Assembly: GCA_014860625.1 (NCBI GenBank)
Contig: JACZJJ010000105.1
Span: forward strand, 1 to 55,825
Reading direction: 5' to 3'
Length of the DNA stretch: 55,825 nt
From: Bacteroidales bacterium
GTDB lineage: Bacteria; Bacteroidota; Bacteroidia; Bacteroidales; FEN-979
Under the pieces are notes generated by a model. The model saw only the letters and a list, made by a program, of their open reading frames with translations. It made no database searches and was not told the origin of the DNA. Positions 25,173 through 33,953 of the stretch are shown here, one piece after another; position 1 is the first letter of the stretch, and the number at the start of each line of letters is the position of its first letter. A program made the position numbers and the translations under genes.

Positions 25173-26516
25173 TTAATTCTGTATGATCCCCCCCGTCAAC
25201 CGCAACAACTCTGTCTGACTGTCGATGAGGTCGTAGATGGCGTTGAGTTTCCTGGAAGCGGCGTTGAGGTAAATAAGCTGTACATCCCGGAAGTTGAAGG
25301 AGTTGATGGTTCCGTTGCGGTATTTCTCGGTAGCGATCTGCATGTTCAGTTCGGCGCTTTCCATATTGAGCTGTGCCACCTGCAGAAGTTGCTGCCGGAT
25401 AGCGTAGAGTTCAAACTGGGTGACCAGCAGGTTCTCAAGGGTCTGCTTCAGCTCCTGCATCTGCAGTGTTCCGATCTGCTCGTTGATTTTTGCTGTCTTG
25501 ATCGCCCGCCAGGTATTTCCGCCATTGAACAGGTTGAAGCTGAGGCTGAAGTTGGCATAATAATCAAACAGGTAGGTATTGGCTTCATTCTTGTTGAAGT
25601 CGTACCACCCCTGGGTAAAATCCATCCCTGTATTCATCGAGAGGGTAGGCCAGAGGTCGCTTTTAGAAATACTGACACTCTTCTTAAGGATCTCCTGATT
25701 CACATATTGATTCAAAAGGTTCGTGTTACTGGCGAGCATCTTCTCCATCAGGTCAGTTAGGACATACTGCTGCAGCTCTACCTGGAAGCTGTCGGTCAGC
25801 GCGAACTTCGCGGATGGAGGCTCTCCCAGCAGGAGGTTAAGTCGCAAAAAAGCGTTCTTCACATTCAATTCCTGCAGGAGGTAGTTGGTAGAGTCGCTCA
25901 GGAATGAGTTCTTGGCCTGCAATACCTCAAATGTCACAGAACTGCCCAGCTCTTTCCGCATCATCACATAGGCGTACCTGTCGCCCGAGAGATCCTTCAC
26001 TTCATTCAGCACGCGAAGTCGCTCCTGTTCCAGCAGGGCGTTGTAGTATCCCAGGATGATAGCCTGCAGTGTATTCTCTACAACAATTGCAGAGTACCCG
26101 GCCGAATACTCCTCCAACAGGTCCAGCTTCTGCTTGTTCATAGACACCGAAAGTCCGTCAAAAAGCAACCACCTCACGTTGACATAAGGTGTCAAAGAAT
26201 TGGAATAGATATCATCTCGCTTGAAAGCAAAGGTGGTGGAATCCAACTCCGGCGTATTGTCATACCGGTTGATATTGTTCAGCCCGAGAGTGATCGATGG
26301 CCATCTGCCCACCGTTCCCTGGGAATTGGTAAGAGCTGCAATGTTGAAATTTTGTTCGGCAATCCGGATCTGGAAATTATTTTCCAACCCTTTGGCGATG
26401 GCTCCTGCCAGGGTGAGTGGCTGTTGTGCCAGGGTAAGAAAGGGCAGCAGGAAAAGCAACGGCAGAAAGAGGTATCGGGGTATCAGGGTGTGAGCGTATG
26501 TTTGATGAGTCTTCAT
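25173..26516 (-). CDS. TolC family outer-membrane efflux protein
   Basis: The 447-residue protein has a signal peptide (MKTHQTYAHTLIPRYLFLPLLFLLPFLTLAQ) and an OEP/TolC fold with the duplicated helical-strand pattern (LTLAGAIAKGLENNFQIRIAEQNFNIAALTNSQGTVGRWPSITL; SISKSDLWPTLSMNTGMDFTQGWYDF). It should form the outer-membrane channel for the RND pump encoded just upstream. The start at 26516 is preferred over longer forms because the signal peptide begins there. It starts 17 bp after the RND gene stop, so adaptor, pump and channel form one operon. Confidence 0.93.
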   Translation of the reverse strand: MKTHQTYAHTLIPRYLFLPLLFLLPFLTLAQQPLTLAGAIAKGLENNFQIRIAEQNFNIAALTNSQGTVGRWPSITLGLNNINRYDNTPELDSTTFAFKRDDIYSNSLTPYVNVRWLLFDGLSVSMNKQKLDLLEEYSAGYSAIVVENTLQAIILGYYNALLEQERLRVLNEVKDLSGDRYAYVMMRKELGSSVTFEVLQAKNSFLSDSTNYLLQELNVKNAFLRLNLLLGEPPSAKFALTDSFQVELQQYVLTDLMEKMLASNTNLLNQYVNQEILKKSVSISKSDLWPTLSMNTGMDFTQGWYDFNKNEANTYLFDYYANFSLSFNLFNGGNTWRAIKTAKINEQIGTLQMQELKQTLENLLVTQFELYAIRQQLLQVAQLNMESAELNMQIATEKYRNGTINSFNFRDVQLIYLNAASRKLNAIYDLIDSQTELLRLTGGIIQN

Positions 26517-26533
26517 GGCTGTTCTCCGTTCGG

Positions 26534-29500
26534 TTATTCGATCGTTCGTTTGCTGTAAATGATTGCTTTTTCTACACTCTCCCTGGAAGGAACAGTAGAA
26601 AGCTTCTCGTAAATTTTCGGAGGAACCTTCCGTTTTGGATCTCCCTGCAATATCCAAAGATTGATCCGGTTGTAGAAATAGATTGAGTATCGTTTGAAGT
26701 CGTTGAGGGCAAGGATCAGCACAGGGAAGAATATCAAAATGAAGCCGGTTCCCACAAATACGCCGTAGGCCAGGGCAACCGCCATAGGGATCAGAAATTG
26801 CGCCTGGAAACTCCTCTCCAGGATGATCGGGTAAAGTCCTACGGTTGTGGTGAGGGTCGTAAGGACAATGGCCCTGAAACGGGCCTGCCCTGCTTCAAAA
26901 GCGGCCTCTCTCACCTTTCTTCCCTCCAGCAGAAGTGAATTGTATTTGGAAAGGAAGACCACAGCATCATTAATGATCACCCCCGATAAGGCGAGCATCC
27001 CCCAAACACTGAGAAGGGAGACAGGAACGCCTTCTACTCCATGACCCCAGATGGCACCGAGCCACGCAAGTGGGATCATTGCCACGATAATCAGTCCCTG
27101 GGAGAAGGATTTGAAGTGGATGATGATGATCAGGAACATCAGCAGGAATGCAGGAATGAAGAACTTCCGGATCTGTGCCATGGTTTCGTCGCTATCTTTC
27201 TTTTGCCCGAGATAGACGACATCAATTCCCGGATAACGTGCTAACAGCTGAGGTACAATTTCGGTTTCGATCTTTGTCTGGATGGGAAGGATAGGGGTAT
27301 CGTAACTGACCACATTGGCATCCACGCGAATCTCGCGGGAGCTATTGTAATGCTTGATACTTACAGGTCCCCGTTCAATCGTATAGGTTGCCAGTTCGGA
27401 AAGAGGATAGTCCCCCAGCGGGGTTTTTATTTTCATCGACTCCAATTGGCCCAGGTTGATCCGGTCTGTTTTGGGAAACCTCACCCACACCCGCAGTTCA
27501 TCTTTGCCATGCTGCAACCGTTGCGCTTGCCCGCCGAAAAATCCCTGGCGAACCTGGTTGGTAAGCGTTGCCTGGTTGAATCCCAGAAAATAGGCGAGAG
27601 GTTTGAGCTTTAGCTGAACTTCCCTCATCCCGGTGGGATTGACATCGGCTATGTTATTCAGCACTTCGATCTGTTTGAGGCTCTGGATCAGATCCTCTTT
27701 GGCCATATTCAGTTCTACTTCGTTTTTGCCCAGCAAACTCACTGAAATTGGGGTCCCAAATGTTGCTCTGCCCTGGATGGTAATCTTTTCGGCTTCCGGG
27801 AGATCACCCACTTTTTTCTGTACACGTTCAACCACCTCGAAACTTGAGGTACCGCTATTTTCCAGGTCTCTCAGCATCACAAAGATATTTCCTGCATGAG
27901 ATCCGCGCTCCTGACCACTGAAAGCCGACCCTGTTGCAAGAAAGGTATAATTCACCAGGTTGTTTGAGTCGTCGAGTTCTTCCATCAGTTCGGCATTCAC
28001 TTCCCAGATGGCATTGTCGATCCTCTTCAGGGTTTCAAGTGTTTGAGTTTCACCGTCACCTGGTTTGAAGGCGAGATCCACGTTAAACTGGTCGAATGGA
28101 ATTGCCGGGAAGAAGGTGCCTTTGATGAGTCCCCCTTTGAACAGGCCCGCAGTGATCATGATCAGGAAGATTGGGACAAAGATCACCACGTATTTCCATT
28201 TTATCACAAACCTCAGGGTGTTCCCGTACAGTTTTGCACGCATGAAATCGACAGCTTTTTCCAGCGCATCCCTGATTCGTTTTCCGGTGTTCTGGCGAAT
28301 ATTTCTCCGAAGCACATAACTGCTTCCAAGGTGAGCAGGCAGCACAAAGAAGGCTTCGAGGAGAGAGAATCCGAGGCTGAACACCACCACAAAAGCCATC
28401 TCAAACATAAATTCCATTCGGCCCCTGATAAAGAAAAGTGGAGAAAATGCGACAATGGTGGTTGTAACCGATGTGACAACTGCCGGCATTACCTCCATGG
28501 TACCATCGAGTGCCGCTTTCCGGGGCGTTTTACCCCGCTCAAAGTGGGTGAAGATATTCTCGGCAATCACAATCCCGTCGTCAACCAGGATCCCGATTAC
28601 CAGGATCATGCCGAACAGGGAGATCATATTTACCGTCAGTCCATAGAAGGCTCCAAGGATAAACATGGCTCCAAAGGAGGCTGGAATACCGATAGCAACC
28701 CATATGGAGAGCCTGAGGCTGAGGAAGAGTCCCAGAGTGATAAAGATCAGCAACAACCCGATGCCGCCATTCCGGTAGAGCAGGTTAAGACGGGCCTTGA
28801 GCAGGGTGAGGAAGTCGTAGGTGACTGTCATTTCGGTATCCCCGTGGGTTTCATTCCATGTGCCGACATAGGTATTGCAGAAATCGGAAATAGCCGTGAG
28901 GTCTTCGGTTGGCAGTTTGAAGATCTGAATCGTAACGGCAGGATTGCCGTTGAGCAGGGAGGTGCTGGCCACATCGGCAAACTGGGTATGTACCGACCCT
29001 ACATCGCCAATCCGCAAATAGGTTCCATCGGGATTTCCGCGGATGATGATCTCCTCGATCTCTTCCGGTTTCACCGTACGGTATCGGCTCCGGATCATGA
29101 TCTCCTCCCTGGCGGAACGGATCTGTCCGCCCGAAATATCCAGGTTGTTCTGGGCAATCGCCCGGGAAACCTCGTCAAATGTCAGGCTGTAGCGCAACAG
29201 ATCCTCTTCAGAGATCTCAACGGAGATCTCCAGGGCAGGAAACCCTCCGATAGTAATTTGAGATATGACGCCTGAATTGTATAGGTCCTGTTCGATTTCG
29301 TTGGCATATTTTTTCAGGGTAAGAAGGTCTACATTGCCTGAGAGGCTCATAAAGATTGCGAAGGTGGTGGCCCGTTGTTTGTTGACGATTGGCTTCTCGG
29401 CATCCACCGGAAACGAGGTGATGCCATCTACCGCGTTCTTTACCTCCATCAGGGTTTCATCGATGTCGTATTCGCCGGTTATTTCAACCCTTACGGCTGT

Positions 29501-29767
29501 CATATTTTCGGAAGAGGTACTGGTTACCTCCTTGATGCCGGCGATCCCCCTGAGTGCCTCCTCAATACGCATGGTGATTCCCTCTTCCATCTCTTTGGGT
29601 GATGCGCCAGGGTAGAAGACAGATACGTTAATATATTTTTCCGAGAATTCGGGAAAGAAGGAACGATTCATCGACACGAAGCTGAAAGCGCCGAGAAACA
29701 GGATGATGAAGAGGATGATATTGGCGTAGAATGGGAACTTGATGAATGTTGCGATCAGGTTTTTCAT
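26534..29767 (-). CDS. Efflux RND transporter permease subunit
   Basis: The 1077-residue inner-membrane pump has the RND layout: an N-terminal helix, a large periplasmic loop, helices 2-6, and the whole repeated. The proton-relay segment GILVDDGIVIAENIFTHFERGKTPRKAA carries the paired Asp residues of transmembrane helix 4. The sequence resembles the multidrug (HAE) or AcrB-like group common in Bacteroidota rather than the metal (CusA) group; the substrate is unknown. It overlaps the adaptor gene by 4 bp and is followed by tolC. Confidence 0.95.
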   Translation of the reverse strand: MKNLIATFIKFPFYANIILFIILFLGAFSFVSMNRSFFPEFSEKYINVSVFYPGASPKEMEEGITMRIEEALRGIAGIKEVTSTSSENMTAVRVEITGEYDIDETLMEVKNAVDGITSFPVDAEKPIVNKQRATTFAIFMSLSGNVDLLTLKKYANEIEQDLYNSGVISQITIGGFPALEISVEISEEDLLRYSLTFDEVSRAIAQNNLDISGGQIRSAREEIMIRSRYRTVKPEEIEEIIIRGNPDGTYLRIGDVGSVHTQFADVASTSLLNGNPAVTIQIFKLPTEDLTAISDFCNTYVGTWNETHGDTEMTVTYDFLTLLKARLNLLYRNGGIGLLLIFITLGLFLSLRLSIWVAIGIPASFGAMFILGAFYGLTVNMISLFGMILVIGILVDDGIVIAENIFTHFERGKTPRKAALDGTMEVMPAVVTSVTTTIVAFSPLFFIRGRMEFMFEMAFVVVFSLGFSLLEAFFVLPAHLGSSYVLRRNIRQNTGKRIRDALEKAVDFMRAKLYGNTLRFVIKWKYVVIFVPIFLIMITAGLFKGGLIKGTFFPAIPFDQFNVDLAFKPGDGETQTLETLKRIDNAIWEVNAELMEELDDSNNLVNYTFLATGSAFSGQERGSHAGNIFVMLRDLENSGTSSFEVVERVQKKVGDLPEAEKITIQGRATFGTPISVSLLGKNEVELNMAKEDLIQSLKQIEVLNNIADVNPTGMREVQLKLKPLAYFLGFNQATLTNQVRQGFFGGQAQRLQHGKDELRVWVRFPKTDRINLGQLESMKIKTPLGDYPLSELATYTIERGPVSIKHYNSSREIRVDANVVSYDTPILPIQTKIETEIVPQLLARYPGIDVVYLGQKKDSDETMAQIRKFFIPAFLLMFLIIIIHFKSFSQGLIIVAMIPLAWLGAIWGHGVEGVPVSLLSVWGMLALSGVIINDAVVFLSKYNSLLLEGRKVREAAFEAGQARFRAIVLTTLTTTVGLYPIILERSFQAQFLIPMAVALAYGVFVGTGFILIFFPVLILALNDFKRYSIYFYNRINLWILQGDPKRKVPPKIYEKLSTVPSRESVEKAIIYSKRTIE

Positions 29768-30897
29768 GGCTGGTCAAGTATTTCAGCGTTAAATCCCTCC
29801 TTGGCATTGACCAGCGGCTCCACAACCACATCCGTCCCAACTGGCAAACCTGAAAAAATCACACTTGTCTCATTGGTTTTTAACACTGTGATCTCCGCCT
29901 TTTTCAGTTTCCCATCCACAACGGTGAAAACCTTGTTTTTCTCAAAGACGGCATTTCGCGGTATCTCCATACTCTCCTTTAGGGTTTTGGCTGCAAACTC
30001 AGCAACCAGGTATTGGCCCTGGTAAAGCGGTTTATCCTTATCGGGGGTCAGTGCAACAAAAACAGTGATCGCCTGTGATGCAGGATCCATGAAATCGGAT
30101 TTTCGAACTACCGTTCCGGTCCAGCTCAGGTTGCGGTCTTTGGTACTCACCTTCACCTGGCCCCCCACATTGATCCAGTAGGCATCATCGATTCTGACCG
30201 GCACTTCAAGTTCCATTTTATCGGTACGGATCATGGAAGCAATGCGGCTTCCAGGGTTGGCCACCGATCCTGCTTCCAGGAAAACCCTGGTGAACGATCC
30301 GTCGAATGGTGCATAGAGGTTGTATTTGGATAACCTGACCTCCGAACTTTTAATGTTGAAGTAATCATTCAGTATATTGCGACTGGCAAGGAAGATCTTT
30401 TCTGCGTCTGAATCGGCTTCCGGAAGAGAAGGCAATGGCTCGTTGATTTTGACACTGTTGAAGAAATCTTCGTATTTCTTATAGCTTCCGGGATAATCAA
30501 TCCGGATATCGGGTAGGATGCCTGCGATGGCATTCAGGAAACGGCTCTTGCTTGCTTTCAAATTGTTGCGGGCCTCTTCATCAAATATCCTGACCAGGAG
30601 ATCTCTTTTCTTAAATTTGGCACCTTCCTGCAAGGTCACATTGCCGGGCAGGATCTCTCCCTGAACTTCCGCACTCAGATCGACAGAATGCTGAGATGAA
30701 AGACGGCCTGTTTCAACAATCATTGCCAGGTTGGTGGTATAGGCAACCTTCTCCGAATTGACAAACAGTTTGATCTCTTCACGCTGTTTATCTTCCGTTT
30801 TCTCCTCCATTCCCGAAAACAGCATGTAAAGAAGGCTGCTCAGGATAAACAGGACAACAAGAACAACAATGGTTATAATTGATTTTCTCAAGTTCAT
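29764..30897 (-). CDS. Efflux RND transporter periplasmic adaptor subunit
   Basis: The 377-residue membrane fusion protein has an N-terminal anchor helix (IITIVVLVVLFILSSLLYMLF), a lipoyl/barrel-sandwich domain split around a helical hairpin (VDLSAEVQGEILPGNVTLQEGAKFKKRDLLVRIFDEEARNNLKASKSRFLNA and KYNLYAPFDGSFTRVFLEAGSVANPG), and a beta-barrel (VPVRIDDAYWINVGGQVKVSTKDRNLSWTGTVV). It links the RND pump to TolC. It is the first gene of the operon and overlaps the pump gene by 4 bp. A 7-bp tandem array lies directly upstream of its promoter region. Confidence 0.94.
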   Translation of the reverse strand: MNLRKSIITIVVLVVLFILSSLLYMLFSGMEEKTEDKQREEIKLFVNSEKVAYTTNLAMIVETGRLSSQHSVDLSAEVQGEILPGNVTLQEGAKFKKRDLLVRIFDEEARNNLKASKSRFLNAIAGILPDIRIDYPGSYKKYEDFFNSVKINEPLPSLPEADSDAEKIFLASRNILNDYFNIKSSEVRLSKYNLYAPFDGSFTRVFLEAGSVANPGSRIASMIRTDKMELEVPVRIDDAYWINVGGQVKVSTKDRNLSWTGTVVRKSDFMDPASQAITVFVALTPDKDKPLYQGQYLVAEFAAKTLKESMEIPRNAVFEKNKVFTVVDGKLKKAEITVLKTNETSVIFSGLPVGTDVVVEPLVNAKEGFNAEILDQP

Positions 30898-30913
30898 AGT
30901 AAAAAGTTTTTTG

Positions 30914-30921
30914 CAAATATA
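30914..30921 (-). promoter_or_regulatory. -7 element (TATATTTG) of the RND efflux operon
   Basis: TATATTTG on the minus strand lies 16 bp before the start codon. No TTG is seen at the normal distance; that interval is filled by the GTGACTA array. Confidence 0.45.
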
Positions 30922-30933
30922 ACTGATTATGCA

Positions 30934-30982
30934 GTGACTAGTGACTAGTGACTGGTGACTAGTGACTGGTGACTAGTGACCA
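30934..30982. repeat. Seven-copy 7-bp array upstream of the RND operon
   Basis: Seven tandem units of GTGACTA/GTGACTG/GTGACCA run from 30934 to 30982, followed by degenerate copies to about 31000. The remainder of 30983-31194 has no gene; it contains an imperfect inverted repeat (AAATCGGGGAA about 31071 and TTCCCGATTT about 31113) that could terminate the AGCS transcript. Confidence 0.85.
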
Positions 30983-31194
30983 AATTACCGGTGACCAGTC
31001 AACGGCGTATTTTATTGGCAAATGAAGATAGATTCTGTTAATGGCTAAATAAAAAATCGATGAGTGACGGAAATCGGGGAATAAACGAAAGAAATTCAAC
31101 ATTGAAAATAATGTTCCCGATTTTAATGAAGAGTTGTTTCGTTTTTGTTTGATTCGTTGAGGATTATTGGGATAGTTGAAGGTTTCCTGATTCC

Positions 31195-32889
31195 CTAATT
31201 CTCTTCTTCTTTCATGGCTTTCCGTTCTGCACGGGTGTATTTTCTCAGCTCGCCGTCTTTCAGTTTTCTCCAATATTCGTTGAGGTCGCGTTTTACCTCC
31301 GGAGCGAGGATGAGCAGTCCGAGAATATTAGGGACACCCATAGCGAGAATCATCATGTCGGAGAAATCGATCACTGACCCCAGGTTGGAGGAGGCCCCAA
31401 TGATGATGAACCCGAGGAAGATGGCAAAGTAGACATATTTGGCAACCTCTCTGGTTCCGAAGAGTCTTTTGGAAAACCCACCGAACAGGTAATCAAAACC
31501 TTTCAAACCGTAGTAGGACCAGGAGATCATGGTAGAGTAAGCAAACAGAAAGATGGCGATTACAAGCAGATAAGGGAACCAGGAGAACACCTTTTCAAAT
31601 GCCATGCTCGTCAGTTGAGCTCCTTCAAGTCCGAGGGGATTTTCATACGTGCCGGTAAATATGAGTACCAGGGCTGTCATGGTGCAGATGATTACCGTGT
31701 CGACAAACGGTTCCATCAGCGCGACAAGACCTTCGGTGATCGGTTGGTCTGTTTTGACCGCCGAGTGGGCAATTGCTGCTGAACCAACGCCGGCTTCATT
31801 GGAGAAAGCAGCCCGCTGAAATCCAACGATCAGCACGCCGATGATCCCGCCTTTGAGGGCTCCGGGAGCGAACGCTCCGTGCCAGATCATGCTGAAGGCA
31901 TCACCGGTATGATCAATATTCATAGCGATAATCACCAGGGCAACACCCACGTATAAGAGAGCCATAAACGGTACAATTTTGTCAGTGACACGTGCGATGC
32001 TTTTAATCCCACCAATCACTACAATGCCGACCAGCACGGCGAGGCCCATGCCAAACCAGGCGCCGTAATGCTGGATCGAAGGGATCACATAGGCAAGTTG
32101 CGAAAATGCCTGGTTGGCCTGGAACATATTTCCTCCTCCGAAAGATCCACCGATGACAAGGATGGCAAACAATCCGGCGAGAAACCAGCCAAGCCATTTC
32201 AATTTTTTCCTTTTCAACCCCTCTTTCAGATAGTACATAGGGCCTCCTGAAACCACTCCAAACGCATCAATTTTACGATATTTTACACCCAGGGTGCATT
32301 CGGTAAACTTGGACGTCATGCCCAGGAGACCGGCAATGATCATCCACAAGGTGGCTCCAGGACCTCCAATGGATATAGCAACAGCCACCCCGGCAATGTT
32401 GCCAAGCCCTACTGTGGCTGATAAAGCAGTGGTTAGAGCTTGAAAATGGGAAACTTCACCCGGGTCTTTCGGGTCGTCATACTTCCCCTGGATCAGTTGA
32501 ATCGCATGCTTGAACCCCCTGATGTTGATGAACCGCATCATAATGGTGAAAACGACAGCTCCAAAGATCAGCCAAACCACAATGAAAGGGACATTGGACT
32601 GAACCGGATTTCCGGCACTGTCGAGAAACGGGGCTCCGTTTTCATCATAAATAATTGGATCATGAATTCCGGTATAAGCAAACGGATCCCAGAACAGGAT
32701 CGAATTCATGACAGCAACGATAGGAGAGAAGGCCCGGTCGATCTCCTGGCTGAGGGTGAGCTCTTTTGTTTCCAGCGGGGCAGGGGTTTTTGCTGCCTCG
32801 ATTGTTAAGGGCTTATCTTCCTGTGCTATCAGGGCTCCAGAGAGCAATACAAAAAAGAGGATGAGGATGATACCAGATTTCCTGATCAT
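31195..32889 (-). CDS. Alanine/glycine:cation symporter (AGCS family)
   Basis: The 564-residue transporter carries AGCS family signatures: [57 protein letters not shown] and [24 protein letters not shown], with about ten membrane helices. It imports alanine or glycine with Na+ or H+. Unlike the common form of about 450-480 residues it has an N-terminal extension with a signal-peptide-like helix ([23 protein letters not shown]) and about 80 further residues before the core, a form seen in Bacteroidota. A Na+-coupled transporter fits a cell that makes a sodium gradient with Nqr. Confidence 0.93.
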   Translation of the reverse strand: MIRKSGIILILFFVLLSGALIAQEDKPLTIEAAKTPAPLETKELTLSQEIDRAFSPIVAVMNSILFWDPFAYTGIHDPIIYDENGAPFLDSAGNPVQSNVPFIVVWLIFGAVVFTIMMRFINIRGFKHAIQLIQGKYDDPKDPGEVSHFQALTTALSATVGLGNIAGVAVAISIGGPGATLWMIIAGLLGMTSKFTECTLGVKYRKIDAFGVVSGGPMYYLKEGLKRKKLKWLGWFLAGLFAILVIGGSFGGGNMFQANQAFSQLAYVIPSIQHYGAWFGMGLAVLVGIVVIGGIKSIARVTDKIVPFMALLYVGVALVIIAMNIDHTGDAFSMIWHGAFAPGALKGGIIGVLIVGFQRAAFSNEAGVGSAAIAHSAVKTDQPITEGLVALMEPFVDTVIICTMTALVLIFTGTYENPLGLEGAQLTSMAFEKVFSWFPYLLVIAIFLFAYSTMISWSYYGLKGFDYLFGGFSKRLFGTREVAKYVYFAIFLGFIIIGASSNLGSVIDFSDMMILAMGVPNILGLLILAPEVKRDLNEYWRKLKDGELRKYTRAERKAMKEEEN

Positions 32890-32977
32890 AATTAAAATGC
32901 TATCGGTGAGTGAAAATGAGCGCTCAAGATATTAATTTTTTTGCTAACTTTCCTGCTCAACTTTTAACATTATATCA

Positions 32978-33469
32978 ATGGGAACACCAAAATCCAATCT
33001 GCAACTATGGATAGACCTGGCAAAATGGTTTTTTACCAGTGTAGTCGTGGTTGTCGCAACAATGATCATCAACTGGGGATTCAACGACAGGAAAGCAGGC
33101 CTTGCCGAGCTCAAGTTCTACGATAACTATGTTACGGATATCGTTATTAAAAATGCAAACCCGGTCCAAAGACGGATGCTGGCACAATATGTTGCCTGTG
33201 TTACTCCTTCTGAAAAGTTGCGGGAGGGCTGGAAGATATATTATGACTCTATATACCCGGAATATATCAAGTACATCACACCGATTGTCAAGGAAGATTC
33301 CATTTTACAGGGAAGGTATCTGGAGTTGCTGGACTCCTCTGATAACAAGGATATCAGTCAACTTGAGATAAACAACCTCAAATCCAGATTGGACGAAATA
33401 CACCAGATCCTGTATCCTGAGATTAAACTTCCTGAACCAGAGGATATAACAATAGATCCCCAGAAGTAG
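32978..33469 (+). CDS. Small membrane-anchored protein of unknown function
   Basis: The 163-residue protein has one N-terminal helix (LAKWFFTSVVVVVATMIINWGF) and a soluble, helical C-terminal part (LKFYDNYVTDIVIKNANPVQRRMLAQYVACVTPSEKLREGWKIYYDSIYPEYIKYI). I recognise no domain. It stands alone between the divergent AGCS transporter and the cytochrome gene. Confidence 0.7.
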   Translation: MGTPKSNLQLWIDLAKWFFTSVVVVVATMIINWGFNDRKAGLAELKFYDNYVTDIVIKNANPVQRRMLAQYVACVTPSEKLREGWKIYYDSIYPEYIKYITPIVKEDSILQGRYLELLDSSDNKDISQLEINNLKSRLDEIHQILYPEIKLPEPEDITIDPQK

Positions 33470-33553
33470 AAGCCGTATTGAAATGTAAAAGAATGTTAAA
33501 ACATTCACATATCTCGATTTATTAGTATCTTTGTGGCATAAAACGATATCACA

Positions 33554-33946
33554 ATGAAACAGATCATTTTAATGTTTGCCGTTGTTCTCCTGGTTGCAGG
33601 AGCAGCAGGTGCGCAAAGCAAGGCCTGGGAAGTTCCGGCCAAGTACAAAACGATGAAAGCCCCTGTTAATCTGAAGGATGCTTCGGTAATTGCAGATGGT
33701 AAAGAGGCGTGGGCCAAGCAGTGCAAAGCCTGCCACGGAACCATGGGACTTGGTGATGGACCGAAAGGCGCCATGCTGAAAACCGATCCCGGTAACTTCA
33801 AGGATGCCAAATTTCAGGCACAAACCGATGGGGAACTCTATTACAAGACAACCTTTGGAAATGGCGAAATGCCTGCTTATGAGAAGAAGGTTCCTTCCGA
33901 AAACGATCGCTGGGCTCTTGTAGCTTACATGCGTACTATGAAGTAG
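33554..33946 (+). CDS. Secreted monohaem cytochrome c
   Basis: The 130-residue protein has a signal peptide (MKQIILMFAVVLLVAGAAGAQ) and one haem c motif CKACH (Cys57, Cys60, His61), with a likely distal ligand Met106 (FGNGEMPAYEKK). The size and the segments GLGDGPKGAML and WALVAYMRT match class I cytochromes c of about 10 kDa. It should carry electrons in the periplasm; the partner is not encoded nearby. A -7-like TATCTTTG (33526-33533) lies upstream. Confidence 0.92.
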   Translation: MKQIILMFAVVLLVAGAAGAQSKAWEVPAKYKTMKAPVNLKDASVIADGKEAWAKQCKACHGTMGLGDGPKGAMLKTDPGNFKDAKFQAQTDGELYYKTTFGNGEMPAYEKKVPSENDRWALVAYMRTMK

Positions 33947-33953
33947 AACTGAT

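Noticed and set aside
28043-29275. A 410-codon frame antisense to the RND pump gene
   Set aside because: Codon bias of the opposite strand produces long open antisense frames in G/C-rich third positions; the protein is rich in His, Glu and Asp without any domain.
30934-30982. CRISPR array
   Set aside because: The units are contiguous 7-mers without spacers; the same holds for the 7-9 bp arrays elsewhere. No cas gene is present.
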